A stretch of DNA of 64,000 bases from Rachycentron canadum (lineage: Eukaryota > Chordata > Actinopteri > Carangiformes > Rachycentridae). The notes below the pieces were generated by a model that was not told the DNA's origin, searched no databases, and worked only from the letters and a program-made list of their open reading frames with translations. Each line of letters opens with the position of its first letter. Within the stretch, counting starts at the first letter, position 1. The DNA lies in assembly GCA_038496675.1 (NCBI GenBank), contig CM076659.1:18789488-18853487 (forward strand), given 5' to 3'. The translations under genes and the position numbers were made by a program. Positions 1 through 11,300 of the stretch are shown one piece after another.

Positions 1-855
1 GTCCAGCGAACACTTCAGTATTGCACTGTACAGCTGCTTTTATGTGTATGCATATGCATATATGTCGAGGACTTAACAGGAACACTGTGCAAGCACCGGC
101 TGGGGCCTGTCTCTGCTCTCAAAACAGGCACGAATGGCACGAATTCCACAAAATGTTGAAGACGTTCCTCTGAGACTCTGCTCCGTGTGGACATGACTGC
201 ATCACATCATTTTCTGCAGATCTGTCAGCTGCACATCCGTGCTGCCAATCTCCTGTTTTACCCCAGGTGCTCTACTGCATCCATATCATGTGACTGGGGA
301 GGCCACTGAAGTCCACTGATCTCACTGTCACGTTCATGAAACCAGCTTGAGACGACTTTCACTCAGTGATGGTGGTAGTGACGGTAGTCGAGGATGACGA
401 GGGGGATTTTTTTTGTTTGTTTTTGTGACTGATGACTGATGGTGTCTACCACATGCATACTATAACTCACTTTTTAGTACACTGGGAGAAAACCTTGTAA
501 GAATCACTATGAACAAACACAAATGTGTGCAGATGAGATTTAAAAAAAAAAAAAAAAAAAAATGAGAGGCTTATAAAAGCAAGCCAAACTCAAAGCAAAT
601 GCGAACAAAAAACATCAAAATGTCAAACAACGAAACGTCTAACTTGGATAAAACGGCATCAAGACAGGCAACGGAATGAAACATGATGGAAAAGTGTAAA
701 ACAAGATGCAGAAGTCAGTGTGTCAAGAAAAAGACAAATCAGTGGTGATACATTTTAAATGCCAAAAAGATGAATTAATGTCAGGAAACTTCACAACTCC
801 TGTCTCCAGGCTAACTGCTTAGCTGAGTTTTGTTGTAATTCTGTGTCTAACAGTG
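1..855. other. Non-coding stretch, nothing recognised
   Basis: No exon-like open frame, RNA gene or transposon end is visible. The only low-complexity feature is a run of 21 A at 542-562. The stretch is ordinary AT-rich vertebrate intergenic or intronic sequence. Confidence 0.6.
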
Positions 856-952
856 CCTACCTACCTACCTTCTGACCTACCTGCCTGCCTACCGAACCAC
901 ATACATGCCTGCCTACCTACTTACCAACCTACCTACCTACGTGCCTGCCTCC
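856..952. repeat. Imperfect tetranucleotide repeat (CCTA/CCTG)n
   Basis: About 24 imperfect copies of CCTA and CCTG are mixed together and interrupted around 874-905. The interspersion suggests an old, interrupted microsatellite. It carries no coding potential. Confidence 0.9.
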
Positions 953-2870
953 CACAGTTGTAGAGGAAATCGTGACCCCAGACTTTAAACTCTCTCCCTT
1001 TAAAAGGGTTGCAGGAGAACATGCACTTCGTTGCGTGTTGGCATTGTTTGCATCGCCCACATTTAAAGTTAACTTCTGATAAGAGTAGGTTCAGTATACT
1101 ATAATCTGAATGCACCCATTAGTCTTTCATATTTCTTCCTGTAAGAAAGGTCCTCAGAGGTTTTTCATACAACTCACCAGCTCGTGGGTTGCTTATTAAG
1201 CTATGCCAATCTCATTTATTGGATGTTTGATTGGCACTTCCCTCTGTGAGTCGCCAAGGACGCGGACAGTGGATAGGGAACTTTTTCCGCTCTTGAACTT
1301 TCACAGATTTTTTTTAAATACCTTCATTGCTATGTTTAATTGTTTAATTGTTCAAGCTTCTCGGCCACTTGCACGTGAGGTGGCACACCTTAGGCTCTCT
1401 GCACCCAAGGGTTAGAGATTGATCACATTCTCATTGTCTCATGTTTGCTTTGCTCTACTGAAACTGGTCTGTGTCATTTCTTTGCCTGTCTGATCTTTCT
1501 CTGTGTCAGTGAAGGTTCAATCTTGTTTCCTCTTCCTTCTTCTTTGTCCATGTTTCGCATTCATCAAATATTCTTTTATCATCATCTGGCGTGAATTCAA
1601 ATGTTTTAGTGAGTGGCGGCGTGTTGAGTGTGGTGATTCATTTGACTTTTTTGAGGGGAGAAACTTTTATTTTGCTTTTGTGCGTGAAAGTACATTGAGA
1701 AACTTAAAACTATGTCCGATAGTGTCAGTTTTACGCAGCTGCAAAGCATCTTAGGGAGTAGGTCGGGTTGGATGTAAAAATGGCATAACTTTACAGGGGA
1801 TGCAACACTTTGATTGAATTCAGTCAGTTTTTTTTCCTGAACATTGTTTGGAAATGTTAAGAAATGTGAAATTTGATTCATTGACACTACATCCAGTTTG
1901 GGATTAATTTCATCTTTGACAAGGACACACGGTCTGGAAATGATGAAACAGTGCATTCAATGAATAAACAATGAAATGAATAAATATGTGAATGAATAAA
2001 TTAAACAAAAACGATACATACAGTAGCATATTCATTGAAACGCCACTTTCATTCAATTATCATCAAAAGGTCAAACAGAAAATGTAATTCCACATGAGCT
2101 GGTTTGGGGAATACAGAAAACCATTGTTGAACCAAAACTCCCAATTCAAGGGTTGAGCCGTTGGGAGAAAAATCAAAAATACCAAATGGGAATGGGGTTA
2201 ATTTGCCACTTCCTCTGATGCTGGGACGGACATGGGACTTTTTCTCAACACAGATACAATATGTTCTCGGGGTTAGGATCTTCAGCGTGACATCAATCAA
2301 AACAGCTGGCAGTCATTTCTTTGCCAAAGTGGCTGTGATTGGCTTCTGATATTCTCTTCTCTTGGGAAAAAACAAGTTAAATCAAAGGACTGTGATGCTT
2401 TGTTATGGGTCTCAGCATTTACTGTGCTGGGCGTTAATAGTGGAAAGATGATAAAACTGTAAAATCCTCACAGTCTTGACCGAGCCAAGAGATCTTTTCT
2501 CTGATTAGCAGATTTACTGTATTTCAGCCAAACTTGCCGGGTTGTTGCTGTAACAAGCTGGAGGGCCTGTTAAACCACCTGTGACACCAAACAAACATAT
2601 CTTCTGTTCACATTTGTTTTGTTCTTTCCGCATTTTTTTTTCTCTACTAACTTCTAAATAAAAACATAGATCTAGGCGTTTAAGCTTCCTCTAGGTGAAG
2701 GATTAGTGCAACTACAACCAATCCATTTCTCATCTGTGGTGACTCTCTATCTCTGTGTGTGTATGTGTGTTTGCAAAATAGGGTTAAACTTAGGAAAATC
2801 TATCCAGTGAATCAATCATCCTCCATCACGAGAAGATTAAATGTCCACATGATCAGCAAATCTTTAGGAC
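953..2870. other. Non-coding stretch with low-complexity AATG/AATA run
   Basis: No gene is supported. A low-complexity segment at about 1956-2010 is built of AATGAATA-like words. The 116-codon minus-strand frame at 1606-1956 and the plus-strand frame at 1503-1754 overlap each other on opposite strands, resemble no family I know, and look like chance openings. Confidence 0.55.
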
Positions 2871-2874
2871 ACAC

Positions 2875-2884
2875 GTGCACACGC

Positions 2885-2936
<52 letters not shown>

Positions 2937-2938
2937 AC
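2875..2938. repeat. (CA)n microsatellite
   Basis: A long CA dinucleotide array with a few G or T interruptions at its ends. It creates spurious open frames on both strands (poly-TH and poly-CV translations). A second, short CA tract lies at 3009-3023. Confidence 0.95.
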
Positions 2939-2939
2939 G

Positions 2940-4735
2940 TGTTTAAAGTATAAATAGACACCACATGAATACATTTGTGCAGTTCAGACAAACATTTTCT
3001 TGTGTATACACACACACACACACATGCACAGAGTTGTAATTATGTGGAAAGTACAGTGGCCGTTTCTTTTCATTGATGTCACTGTCCTGTAAACGGTAGA
3101 ACCAATAAAGTTGATCTAAAGATACATGAGAAAGGACAGTAATAGTGTTTGATTATCTGTCTCAGTCTGACTTAGTGTGTGTGTGTTACATTTACAGAAA
3201 AGAAAAGAAAAGACTTATTGAGGAAGAGGGGCCTAAATAGCTCCTCTAATATAATTACAAGTGTAAAATAGACACACAAACCCAGTCACACAACCACAAA
3301 CATACGCACAACAAGCTGGTTGTCAAGTCTGTTACTGTGTGATGAGCTGTTGATCATGGTAACTGGCAGATCATTAGCCAGCCAGCTAGTGACAAAATTA
3401 ACACCCCGTGACACTAACGTGCAGAAATATGGTGGGGTGGGGCAACACCAAACACAAGCCAACACACATCCACTTACTGGAACGAATGCATGTAGCCTAC
3501 TTCAGCAATAACACACACGCTACAAGACATGTGACAAATATTAGTGTGGGAGACTTCTTTCTACGATTTACGATGATGCATGTTCACGTTAAAAACAAAT
3601 GTGGACATGATATTAATAAGTCATTAATCATAATGATAAAAAAACAAACTTATTTGAGATTTGACATAATTCACTCAACTGGCAAAACTGTTCTATGAGA
3701 TGTGATTTGAAAAACACTGAAAATCACTTTCATGGCAGTATTATCTTGTCCTGTCTCCTCCGGTAGAATATGGATTGTTTAAGGTTCAAGGTTACGGGTC
3801 AAAGACACAAAGAAACACCTGACTCAGCCTTGATGCAAGATTTATCATTCAACAGGTTCATCGGTTTCCACCACATATTCAAACCTATACGAGGAAAAAA
3901 ATGGCACTGAGCCGGTATACATCCTTTTTTGTAAATTGTATTTCCAAAGCAGCTGAAAGATGTTTGACAGGTGTGACCTTCTTCTGAAAAAACATACCTT
4001 GAGGAAAGTAAACATGCCAGAAAGACAGTTTGGTGTGTTGTTGTATTGTTGGGGGGGGGGAAACAAAGGCTTGTGCTACCAATTTGGACGCATCTATATA
4101 TCGGTTTTTGGATGCGGCACCTGGGTTGTGGCAGCAGGCTAAGCAGAGCAGCCAAGCTAGATTCTGCATCTTTCAGGGCAAAGCGGAAGTGGTCTTTCTT
4201 TTAGCTCCTCTGGGTTAACAGAGAAAGGAGACTTATTTCAGCCACGTATATATTTTCTGTATTGCCCTTTGATCAGCTTGCAAAGCTTATGAGAATACTT
4301 GAGGATGGCTGAAATAGAATAGAATAATAGACTGAATAGAAATAAAATAAATATAAAATACTCTTGTGGATGACTTCCATTTGAAGCAGGTTCATAAACC
4401 TTTTGGGCTTCTACAGGCTTGGAGGCAAGGCCAAAACGTCCGTTCCTCTCGCCTATGAACTGAAGTCGACTCCCTTGATTTTCTGAGTGGTATCTCTCAT
4501 CCAGACAACACAGGAAACACCAATGTCGGTTGCTTCATTTTTCCTTGAGGAGCTTTGGACTGGATGGATCTTAAATGCTTTTGAGTCGTGTCACTGCGTG
4601 AATTCTCGTCTCTTAATGAGTCTGCTTTATTCGGTGAAATCCACTGTCCACAACGTCATCATCTGACCTCCAAACAGCTTGAGGCTCTACACCAATAATC
4701 AGGGCCAGTCAGGGCTCTGCACATGCGAATAAACA
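2940..4735. other. Non-coding stretch, microsatellite bits only
   Basis: Contains a short CA tract (3009-3023), three AAAAG units (3196-3213) and a run of nine or more G near 4052. No exon, RNA gene or transposon end was recognised. Confidence 0.55.
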
Positions 4736-4737
4736 TT

Positions 4738-4830
4738 TGCGGTGGAAGAAATATTAAGATCATTTACTTGAGAAAAAGCACCTACACAAACAAATATCTA
4801 ATACAACCAACTTTTAAAATAAAGGAAATA
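4738..4830 (+). repeat. Fragment of a dispersed fish repeat
   Basis: The wording GGTGGAAGAAATATTAAGA, followed by a TTTACTTGAGAAAAAGCACC-like stretch, resembles the start of a widespread teleost repeat. From memory its consensus begins GTGGTGGAAGAAGTACTCAG and continues with TTTACTTAAGTAAAAGTA. This copy is diverged and its 3' end cannot be placed. The family assignment is recall, not a search result. Confidence 0.45.
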
Positions 4831-5291
4831 AAGGACCTGAAACCACCTCTGAACTCCTGTACACATACTGTAAGTGTATCATACGGGCAAGTTTTACTGA
4901 TTTGCCAAGTGAATAACAGTTGGTTGTTTACTTGGAAGGAGCGTATCTTCTTGTGTGTCGTTCCATCACAATTGTGGTCTTTAATTTCATTTAAAGCAGC
5001 ATTGAAAAAAGTCTTAAATCTAACTTGTTTATACCTGTTGATACCGTGGGAAAGGACAAGGTGAGCAGCACAACATTCAGTGGCTATTTGTGCAATATAA
5101 TGTCTGTACATCAGCCACTTTTGTGTTCATATTTGAATTATCTGGAAATATTTCACTTGAATAGGTTTAATTTAGACAGAGTGTACAGACAGTTGACCAC
5201 TACTCTCAAGTACTGTGCGGAAAAAAAGATACCATCAGAAGTGTGCTGGTCAATAGCCCTCTAACATTTGGCATCATATATTTCCATGCCT

Positions 5292-5345
5292 CTGTAAAGC
5301 ACTTTGGATTGCCTTGTGTCTGAATGGTGCTAAATAAACTCGCCT
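5292..5345 (+). mobile_element. 3' tail fragment of a fish retroelement (L2/SINE-like)
   Basis: The segment reads CTGTAAAGCACTTTGGATT, then a GAATGGTGCTAAATAAAC-like stretch. This is the kind of 3' tail (AAAGCACTTTG … GTGCTATATAAAT) shared by fish L2-type LINEs and the SINEs that borrow their tails. No reverse-transcriptase reading frame is visible upstream, so this is a dead 5'-truncated copy or SINE tail. The exact family is uncertain. Confidence 0.55.
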
Positions 5346-6420
5346 TGCCTGGAGTCAGTCACCGATCTATTTGTTCCTAACCTGACTCTTCTCCAACTGC
5401 CTCCACCCTTCTACAACTTTGAGTCCTTAATGTGCGCTACCTGATCTATCTTCTACAACTTTTTCAACTCAAATGCTGAGCATTTCTTCCCGTTTCTGAT
5501 TTATTTTCTGTCACTTTCATTTCACCTTTTTGCGTCCCTCTCTACCCATTTCCTCAATTTGTTATTTGTCTGAATCGCCCATTCTTTACTACTCACTATA
5601 CAGAGTACAGCGAGATATCACAAACAGCAGAGAAGGTTTTTGTATGTTTGTGTGTTGGTAAAAGGTGGAAAGACATTTTGGGCATGTGGGTGATCTTGTG
5701 AAGCTCCGGGAACAACTTACTGAAAGAAACACATTTTAAATGGCAGATAAAAGCAACTCCAGAGCTGCTTCTTACAGCTCATCTGTAATGATTGGCGTTC
5801 AGAGGAGAGCATGAGTTTGAAAAATGCTGCCTCGTGCTGGGATTGCTTCTGCAGGTAATGATCGTCTTCTATCTATGAACATATTCGGCTGTTGCATATG
5901 TATGCACACATACTGTCATGCAATAATTAATAGCCACCGCTGGCGAGCGATTTTCCATGCCTTGCTTTTAACCTCTCGCAAGATGTGTTTTTTAAGTTCA
6001 CCTCACACTGCCCACTTCCCATTGTATGCCATATATTATAATTTTCAGGGTTATACATATATTCATTATGTTGACAGAACTTGTAACTAACCCTGAAAGC
6101 ACAAATCTCTTAGGAAGCAATGCCCGATTCAAACGCTGCTTCCATCTCAGCCAACATGCTTGAGTTGTGCAGTAGCTGCCATCATTCTTGGCTGCAATGA
6201 AAACCTCTTTTGTCTGTAGCTCTCAACAGCACAACTGCATTATACCAGGACTATAAGGAAGAGAAGCTTAGTGGCTTATTATCTGTCAAGAAGAAAAATA
6301 ACTGTGGACCTTGAAGACCAGAATTATATAATACCTCATGTTTCTTTAGTGTACAATTCAGCCACAACATATTTCTGCTATTCAATCCCAGTGTATTGCT
6401 CATGCAGAATATTTTATCAT
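5346..6420. other. Non-coding stretch, nothing recognised
   Basis: No supported gene or repeat. The 88-codon plus-strand frame at 5824-6090 has no recognisable domain. Confidence 0.55.
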
Positions 6421-6429
6421 ATGCTACCC

Positions 6430-6650
6430 TGCTAATGTTGTGCTTGTAATGTCAAAAAATGGCTTTTTTGAATTATTTTTTGCTGATAGGGTGACAGAGC
6501 TAGTAATTACCATGGCAACGCACCTAAGGTTGATGTCCAGGTGACATCCTATTTTAATTAAGCAAATTAGCACTGCGCAAGTCATGCCACATTTCTGTGA
6601 TGGTTGTTAAAATGCCTGCCTTCAAATATTCAAATGAAGGAGAAGGAGAA
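6430..6650. promoter_or_regulatory. Candidate conserved non-coding element with an RFX X-box
   Basis: The block is free of simple repeats until about 6650 and holds homeodomain-type cores (TAATTA near 6505, TTAATTAAG near 6555, AAATTAG near 6565). At 6506-6519 it has ATTACCATGGCAAC, which matches 12 of 14 bases of the palindromic RFX X-box GTTGCCATGGCAAC. Composition and motif density look like a vertebrate enhancer or conserved element. No cross-species alignment was possible, so conservation is inferred. Confidence 0.35.
6506..6519. promoter_or_regulatory. RFX-type X-box
   Basis: ATTACCATGGCAAC has the two inverted half-sites (xTTxCC and GGCAAC) with the central AT. The right half-site GGCAAC is perfect and the left differs at two positions. 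RFX factors bind such sites in ciliary and MHC class II promoters and in enhancers. No promoter is visible next to it. Confidence 0.4.
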
Positions 6651-7897
6651 ATTTTCCAGAAAGACAGAGAGAGGGTGTGGGGGGTGGAATAGGGAGAGAG
6701 AGAGATTAACAGACAGTGAGTGATATCCAGAGAGAGAGAGAGAGACACAAACTCCTCCAGTCATCCTCCTGTTGCATCAAAAACAGACCAAACCAAATCA
6801 CCTGAGTTGCTCCTTTGTTCCACCGAGCCCTGCTGACTTAGAAACCACTGTTGCTGCTTCCATGATAGACTTCAAGGAAATAACCCGTCATTTTCCACTC
6901 AGCAAAATCATCCATTACGCTTGCAATGGAAAGCACGGGTTTTATCTGTCTCAAAGACACACAGACAGGCATAGAAAGAGATAGCGGGGGAGAAAATTCA
7001 AATATATTAAAATATGCTAGAGAGACAAAGAAAGTGCACGAGGGAGGCGGCGGGTTGCAAAAATCAAATCAAAAACTCAATTGAGTGGCACAACAGATAG
7101 ATATACAGATATAATTTGGCTGATTTAGTTTTGAGTCATCTGCGATTTTGGCACTCGCAGTAAATATGAAGCTATGAACAGGCCTGGTGGGTAGTCGTGA
7201 TGACATTGTTTGCGGCTATGTGCCTGCTCCTCGAGCTATTCCCATTTTTGAATGGGTGGGAGGATGAATTAATAATCACATATGGCACTTAGTGAACATA
7301 TTTTCCAAAGTTCTACACAATATAAACAGAGGATACACTTTTAACAGAGGTCGCCTGCTAATCCTGATTGGTGCCGTACTGTCTATCTGTTGAGTTACCG
7401 AAGGAAGTCTTAAATGAGTCTTTAATGAATGTGTGACTCTTGTCTTTTAGCACAATGATACATACTATAAAATCCAGCTGGATGTATAAAGAGGCAACTG
7501 TTATATAGCTATATGCAATAGTAATACAAGAAAATGTAATGATAAAAGCAATTCATGTAACTTGGATCTGTTGAAGATGAATCAAGAGCAACTGTTTTCC
7601 ACTGGTTATCTGATAGTAAGTTCTGTTTCTCTCCCTTGTTTTCAAGGAAAGAGGAAATATGGCTAATGTGACATAATCATTTGATTTACTTGAAAATCTT
7701 CCGCCTTGATCTGCACTTTCTATACATCTGAGTTCATTGTAGTGACAGAATAAAGACAGAGAGACATGGACAGGAAGGTATTGAGAGCATTTGGAGCTGA
7801 TTTTTCATTAATACTGCTCAAAAGAATGAGCAGAACTCATGATGAGATAAAGATACAAACTTCATATCATATTGGTTCTTATAGTTTACAGTGGTTT
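6651..7897. other. Non-coding stretch with GA-rich low complexity
   Basis: Short GA tracts occur at about 6690-6705 and 6728-6746. The segment 7180-7330 (ending in TTAATAATCACATATGGC-like words) is repeat-free but otherwise unremarkable. No gene was recognised. Confidence 0.5.
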
Positions 7898-7916
7898 TTA
7901 TATATATATATATATA
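7898..7916. repeat. (TA)n tract at left side of gap
   Basis: A TA dinucleotide tract just left of the run of N. A longer AT tract resumes right of the gap, so the missing sequence is probably an unresolved AT-rich repeat. Confidence 0.85.
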
Positions 7917-7933
7917 ATCTTAGATAGACAAGT

Positions 7934-8309
7934 NNNNNNNNNNNNNNNNNNNNNNNNNNNNNNNNNNNNNNNNNNNNNNNNNNNNNNNNNNNNNNNNNNN
8001 NNNNNNNNNNNNNNNNNNNNNNNNNNNNNNNNNNNNNNNNNNNNNNNNNNNNNNNNNNNNNNNNNNNNNNNNNNNNNNNNNNNNNNNNNNNNNNNNNNNN
8101 NNNNNNNNNNNNNNNNNNNNNNNNNNNNNNNNNNNNNNNNNNNNNNNNNNNNNNNNNNNNNNNNNNNNNNNNNNNNNNNNNNNNNNNNNNNNNNNNNNNN
8201 NNNNNNNNNNNNNNNNNNNNNNNNNNNNNNNNNNNNNNNNNNNNNNNNNNNNNNNNNNNNNNNNNNNNNNNNNNNNNNNNNNNNNNNNNNNNNNNNNNNN
8301 NNNNNNNNN
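7934..8309. other. Assembly gap (376 N)
   Basis: An uninterrupted run of N flanked on both sides by AT dinucleotide repeats. The odd length suggests a size estimated from read pairs rather than a fixed placeholder. Translations across it are meaningless. Confidence 0.99.
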
Positions 8310-8324
8310 ATGTGTATAAGAGAC

Positions 8325-8326
<2 letters not shown>
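8310..8326 (+). other. Residual Tn5/Nextera mosaic-end adapter
   Basis: ATGTGTATAAGAGACAG is 17 of the 19 bases of the Tn5 mosaic end used in Nextera libraries (AGATGTGTATAAGAGACAG), directly abutting the gap. In this orientation the library insert would begin at 8327. It therefore looks like an untrimmed adapter at the left end of the right-hand contig, not fish DNA. It translates to the tell-tale CIRDR. Confidence 0.93.

Positions 8327-8356
<30 letters not shown>
8327..8356. repeat. (AT)n microsatellite right of gap
   Basis: An AT dinucleotide array begins immediately after the adapter remnant and mirrors the TA tract left of the gap. Confidence 0.9.
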
Positions 8357-8358
<2 letters not shown>

Positions 8359-11300
8359 AAGAAAAATTCAGTATCAGTTTTTTTGTTTTTTGTGTCATGA
8401 GCTATTATCACCTATTATTATTATTATTGTCAATTTCCCTCTAGGCATTAATAAAAGTATATCTATATATCTATTACAGTGGAGAGAAGTCTTTATTGAG
8501 TAACATTAGCTGAGGTTGTAGAAGAAGGAAAAATGCAAAAGCATGAAAAAAAAAAAAAAACAGCAAAGACTTTTACTGTGGGTCAAAAAGTGTTAACTAG
8601 CACCCTGAAGAGTGCCCGCTCAGCTACCATTTTCAGCAAATTTAAACCAGAAACACCATGGCTGCACTCTGGACTGCAAGAGTGAATGCTCCCTCAAAAT
8701 AAGTTTCAAAAAACACACAATTACCTACAGAAACATTTCTCTGAGCCGTCCCCCGTAGCCGGACACCTGGCTTTGTTGAGAATAAGTTGATATTATGTTA
8801 CTTGTTGATCATATGATCCTTTCAGTGTGAGAATAAAGCCAGTTTACTACAATTAAAATCATATTTCCTACATCGTATTTGGTAGAAACTGGACCTTCCA
8901 CTGAAGGAAAGAAGGTGGTATCATTCCACACATTTATTTCACCCTTTATTAAACAGGTATAAAGCACACAGACTCCACTTGTGGTGCTTTTCAGTCAAAC
9001 TTGTGAGCAATATGGCTTGACATTCTTCCTCTCTCAACCACTCTGTTGAGCACTCCTCCCTCTCATCCCCCATCTACCCCTCTCTCTCTTATATAAAGTA
9101 AATGTCATAATAAATAACCTTTAAAAAGTGGGACTGACCTCCATTTCCTGCTGGTTTGGCGAACTGGGGTTTACTGTTTGTGTGAATAGTGAATATTGAC
9201 ATTTTGAGCCAACTAGGGACTAATGTGTTGTTGAATCTATGTATGCCCTGGAACCCCTGTGTTTACAGATGCACACAAACACACTGACACAAACCTGAAG
9301 CCACACATGTATACACAAAACCGCACAGGAACTCGCACAAAAACAAATGGACACCAATATGGTCATAATACATCATTTTAAATACACGCACGCACACACA
9401 CATACACACACACATACCATATGCACCGATGTAACCAAAAAAAAAATGCACACACACCAACCCACACACACAGGTACACAAATGCTTACAGGACAGATAA
9501 CCATGCACAAAAACACTACTAAATATGCACAACTTTCTCTTCTTTTATGCAGGTGTGCATCTGAGGCTCTGATCAGAATTTCAAACCTTCTCTGCAGACA
9601 TAGACAGTGATTGACGGCTGTCATTTTTTTTTTATCCCCCTCTTCCTTTGCTATTCCCCAGCTGTCTTTCTTTTCACACATCACCCTCCTCCATCTGTCT
9701 GTGTTTCTGCCCGTCGCGCTCACTCCCTGTCTTTCTGTTCTTCTCTGTCTTCCTCCCTGCTCGGTCGTCGACCACAGCGTAGGCTCAGTGTTTTGTAAAA
9801 TTGCACGCTCATTGTGTGAGTTTTCTGTGAGTGTCAAACAGTTTGTGCATGTAATATGAGTCTGCATAATCGTGCACATGAGTTAAATCCAAATACTGCA
9901 GGCCTCTGAGAGTCGAATTTACAGCTCGGGCTGTTTGGGTTATTTCAGGAATGAGAGACTGATGTAGATGATTTCACGCCTTGCTGCAGTGATGTAGAAG
10001 TGCACTCCAATGTGTGTCAGAACACTGGGACTTCAACTACCAGAGGGTGGTGTGAAACACCCTTTTTAGCCTGGTATCATGTTTCTGTTGGGAACGATCC
10101 CGGAGGAAAACACAAAACAACAACAACCTTGACTGTTGGTGATGAACAGGATGCATTGTTTGCCCGTTTGTGCTTAGTATTTTTAACTTGCACCATTTAC
10201 TTTGCTACATTTAAAGTCAGAATTGTTCCAGAGTAAAAACAAAGGTCAGGTGATGACGTTGCGTGAGAAGCCAACAAATCAGGAGCTGCAGCAGAGAAGG
10301 AGCTGTTGGTGAGTCTGCAGCAGCATCGAGGTCTGTAGCTGCTGGCTGTGGGTCAGTGGCTGTGTGTGGTGCATTCACACCTCAGCGCTAAAATTAAAAA
10401 TGGTGTCATTATACAGCACACGCCATCGTTAGGATAAGCATCACATCTGCATGGATAATTAAAAAAAAAAAAAAAGCCTCACCTACCTCTATTATTGACT
10501 TAATTCACCACCCACTTAGTACCAAGAGTGTCCCAACTCAAATGTGCTGCCTGATCATCAGGTGCATGCTGGGTGTGGCTAAATGCTAAAAGTACTGACG
10601 GTGGATTGTCAAACTGTGGCTTCAAAGTTTACTTCCACAGTGAGTGATGTGATAACCCCTGATGAGCACACAGCACATTCAGCTCAGAGAAAACCTGAAA
10701 AGAGTCTGAGAGACTTTTTACAGTCAGTCAGAGGTTAAGTGGACTGGTGATATTTTCCAGACAGAGGCCGAGTGAGATATTAACTCCATAAAATATTTGG
10801 TTTTTGGAACAATACTTTCATCTGGCCGATGCTTTATGAGAATGAACAAGAGTTTTAGTTTCTGGACTTGGTCAAAAGTAGCCAGGGTCATTCTTCGGCA
10901 AAGATTAGAAGACATTTTCTGCTCACAAAAACAGAGCTTTTCTGGATGTACAAACCTAAAGCTCCCGTTAATCCACCTGCCTTGCTGGTGATATGCTGTC
11001 AGACGAGCAGCCTCAGGTTGTGTCTCCACATGACAGTTTAGAGTCTGCTGGTCTGAAACTGTCTGGTTTAAAAGCGGTGCGATACATCAATGGGACTTTT
11101 TAATGACCCCCTAATGTTCTTTCACAGACAGGACAAGTGTTTTATATATACGCAGGTGTGGAATATAAATTGTTAATGGACTAAGAGAGTTTACATATTT
11201 GTCCATGTGGATGAGGATCTCTCAAAAACCAAGGGCAGAATGTCGGTACTCAAACCTGCAGGACACCCCTCAACTAACGTATATTTTCCAAAATATATTT

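Noticed and set aside
2759..3021. Histidine/threonine-rich and cysteine/valine-rich frames
   Set aside because: Translations of a CA/GT microsatellite.
7872..8444. Open frames of 160-190 codons on both strands across the gap
   Set aside because: Most codons are N and the rest come from AT repeats and the sequencing adapter (CIRDR, VYKRQ-type residues).
9373..9879. 168-codon minus-strand frame
   Set aside because: Its end runs through a CA repeat (poly-CV residues) and it overlaps several plus-strand frames. No family motif is visible.
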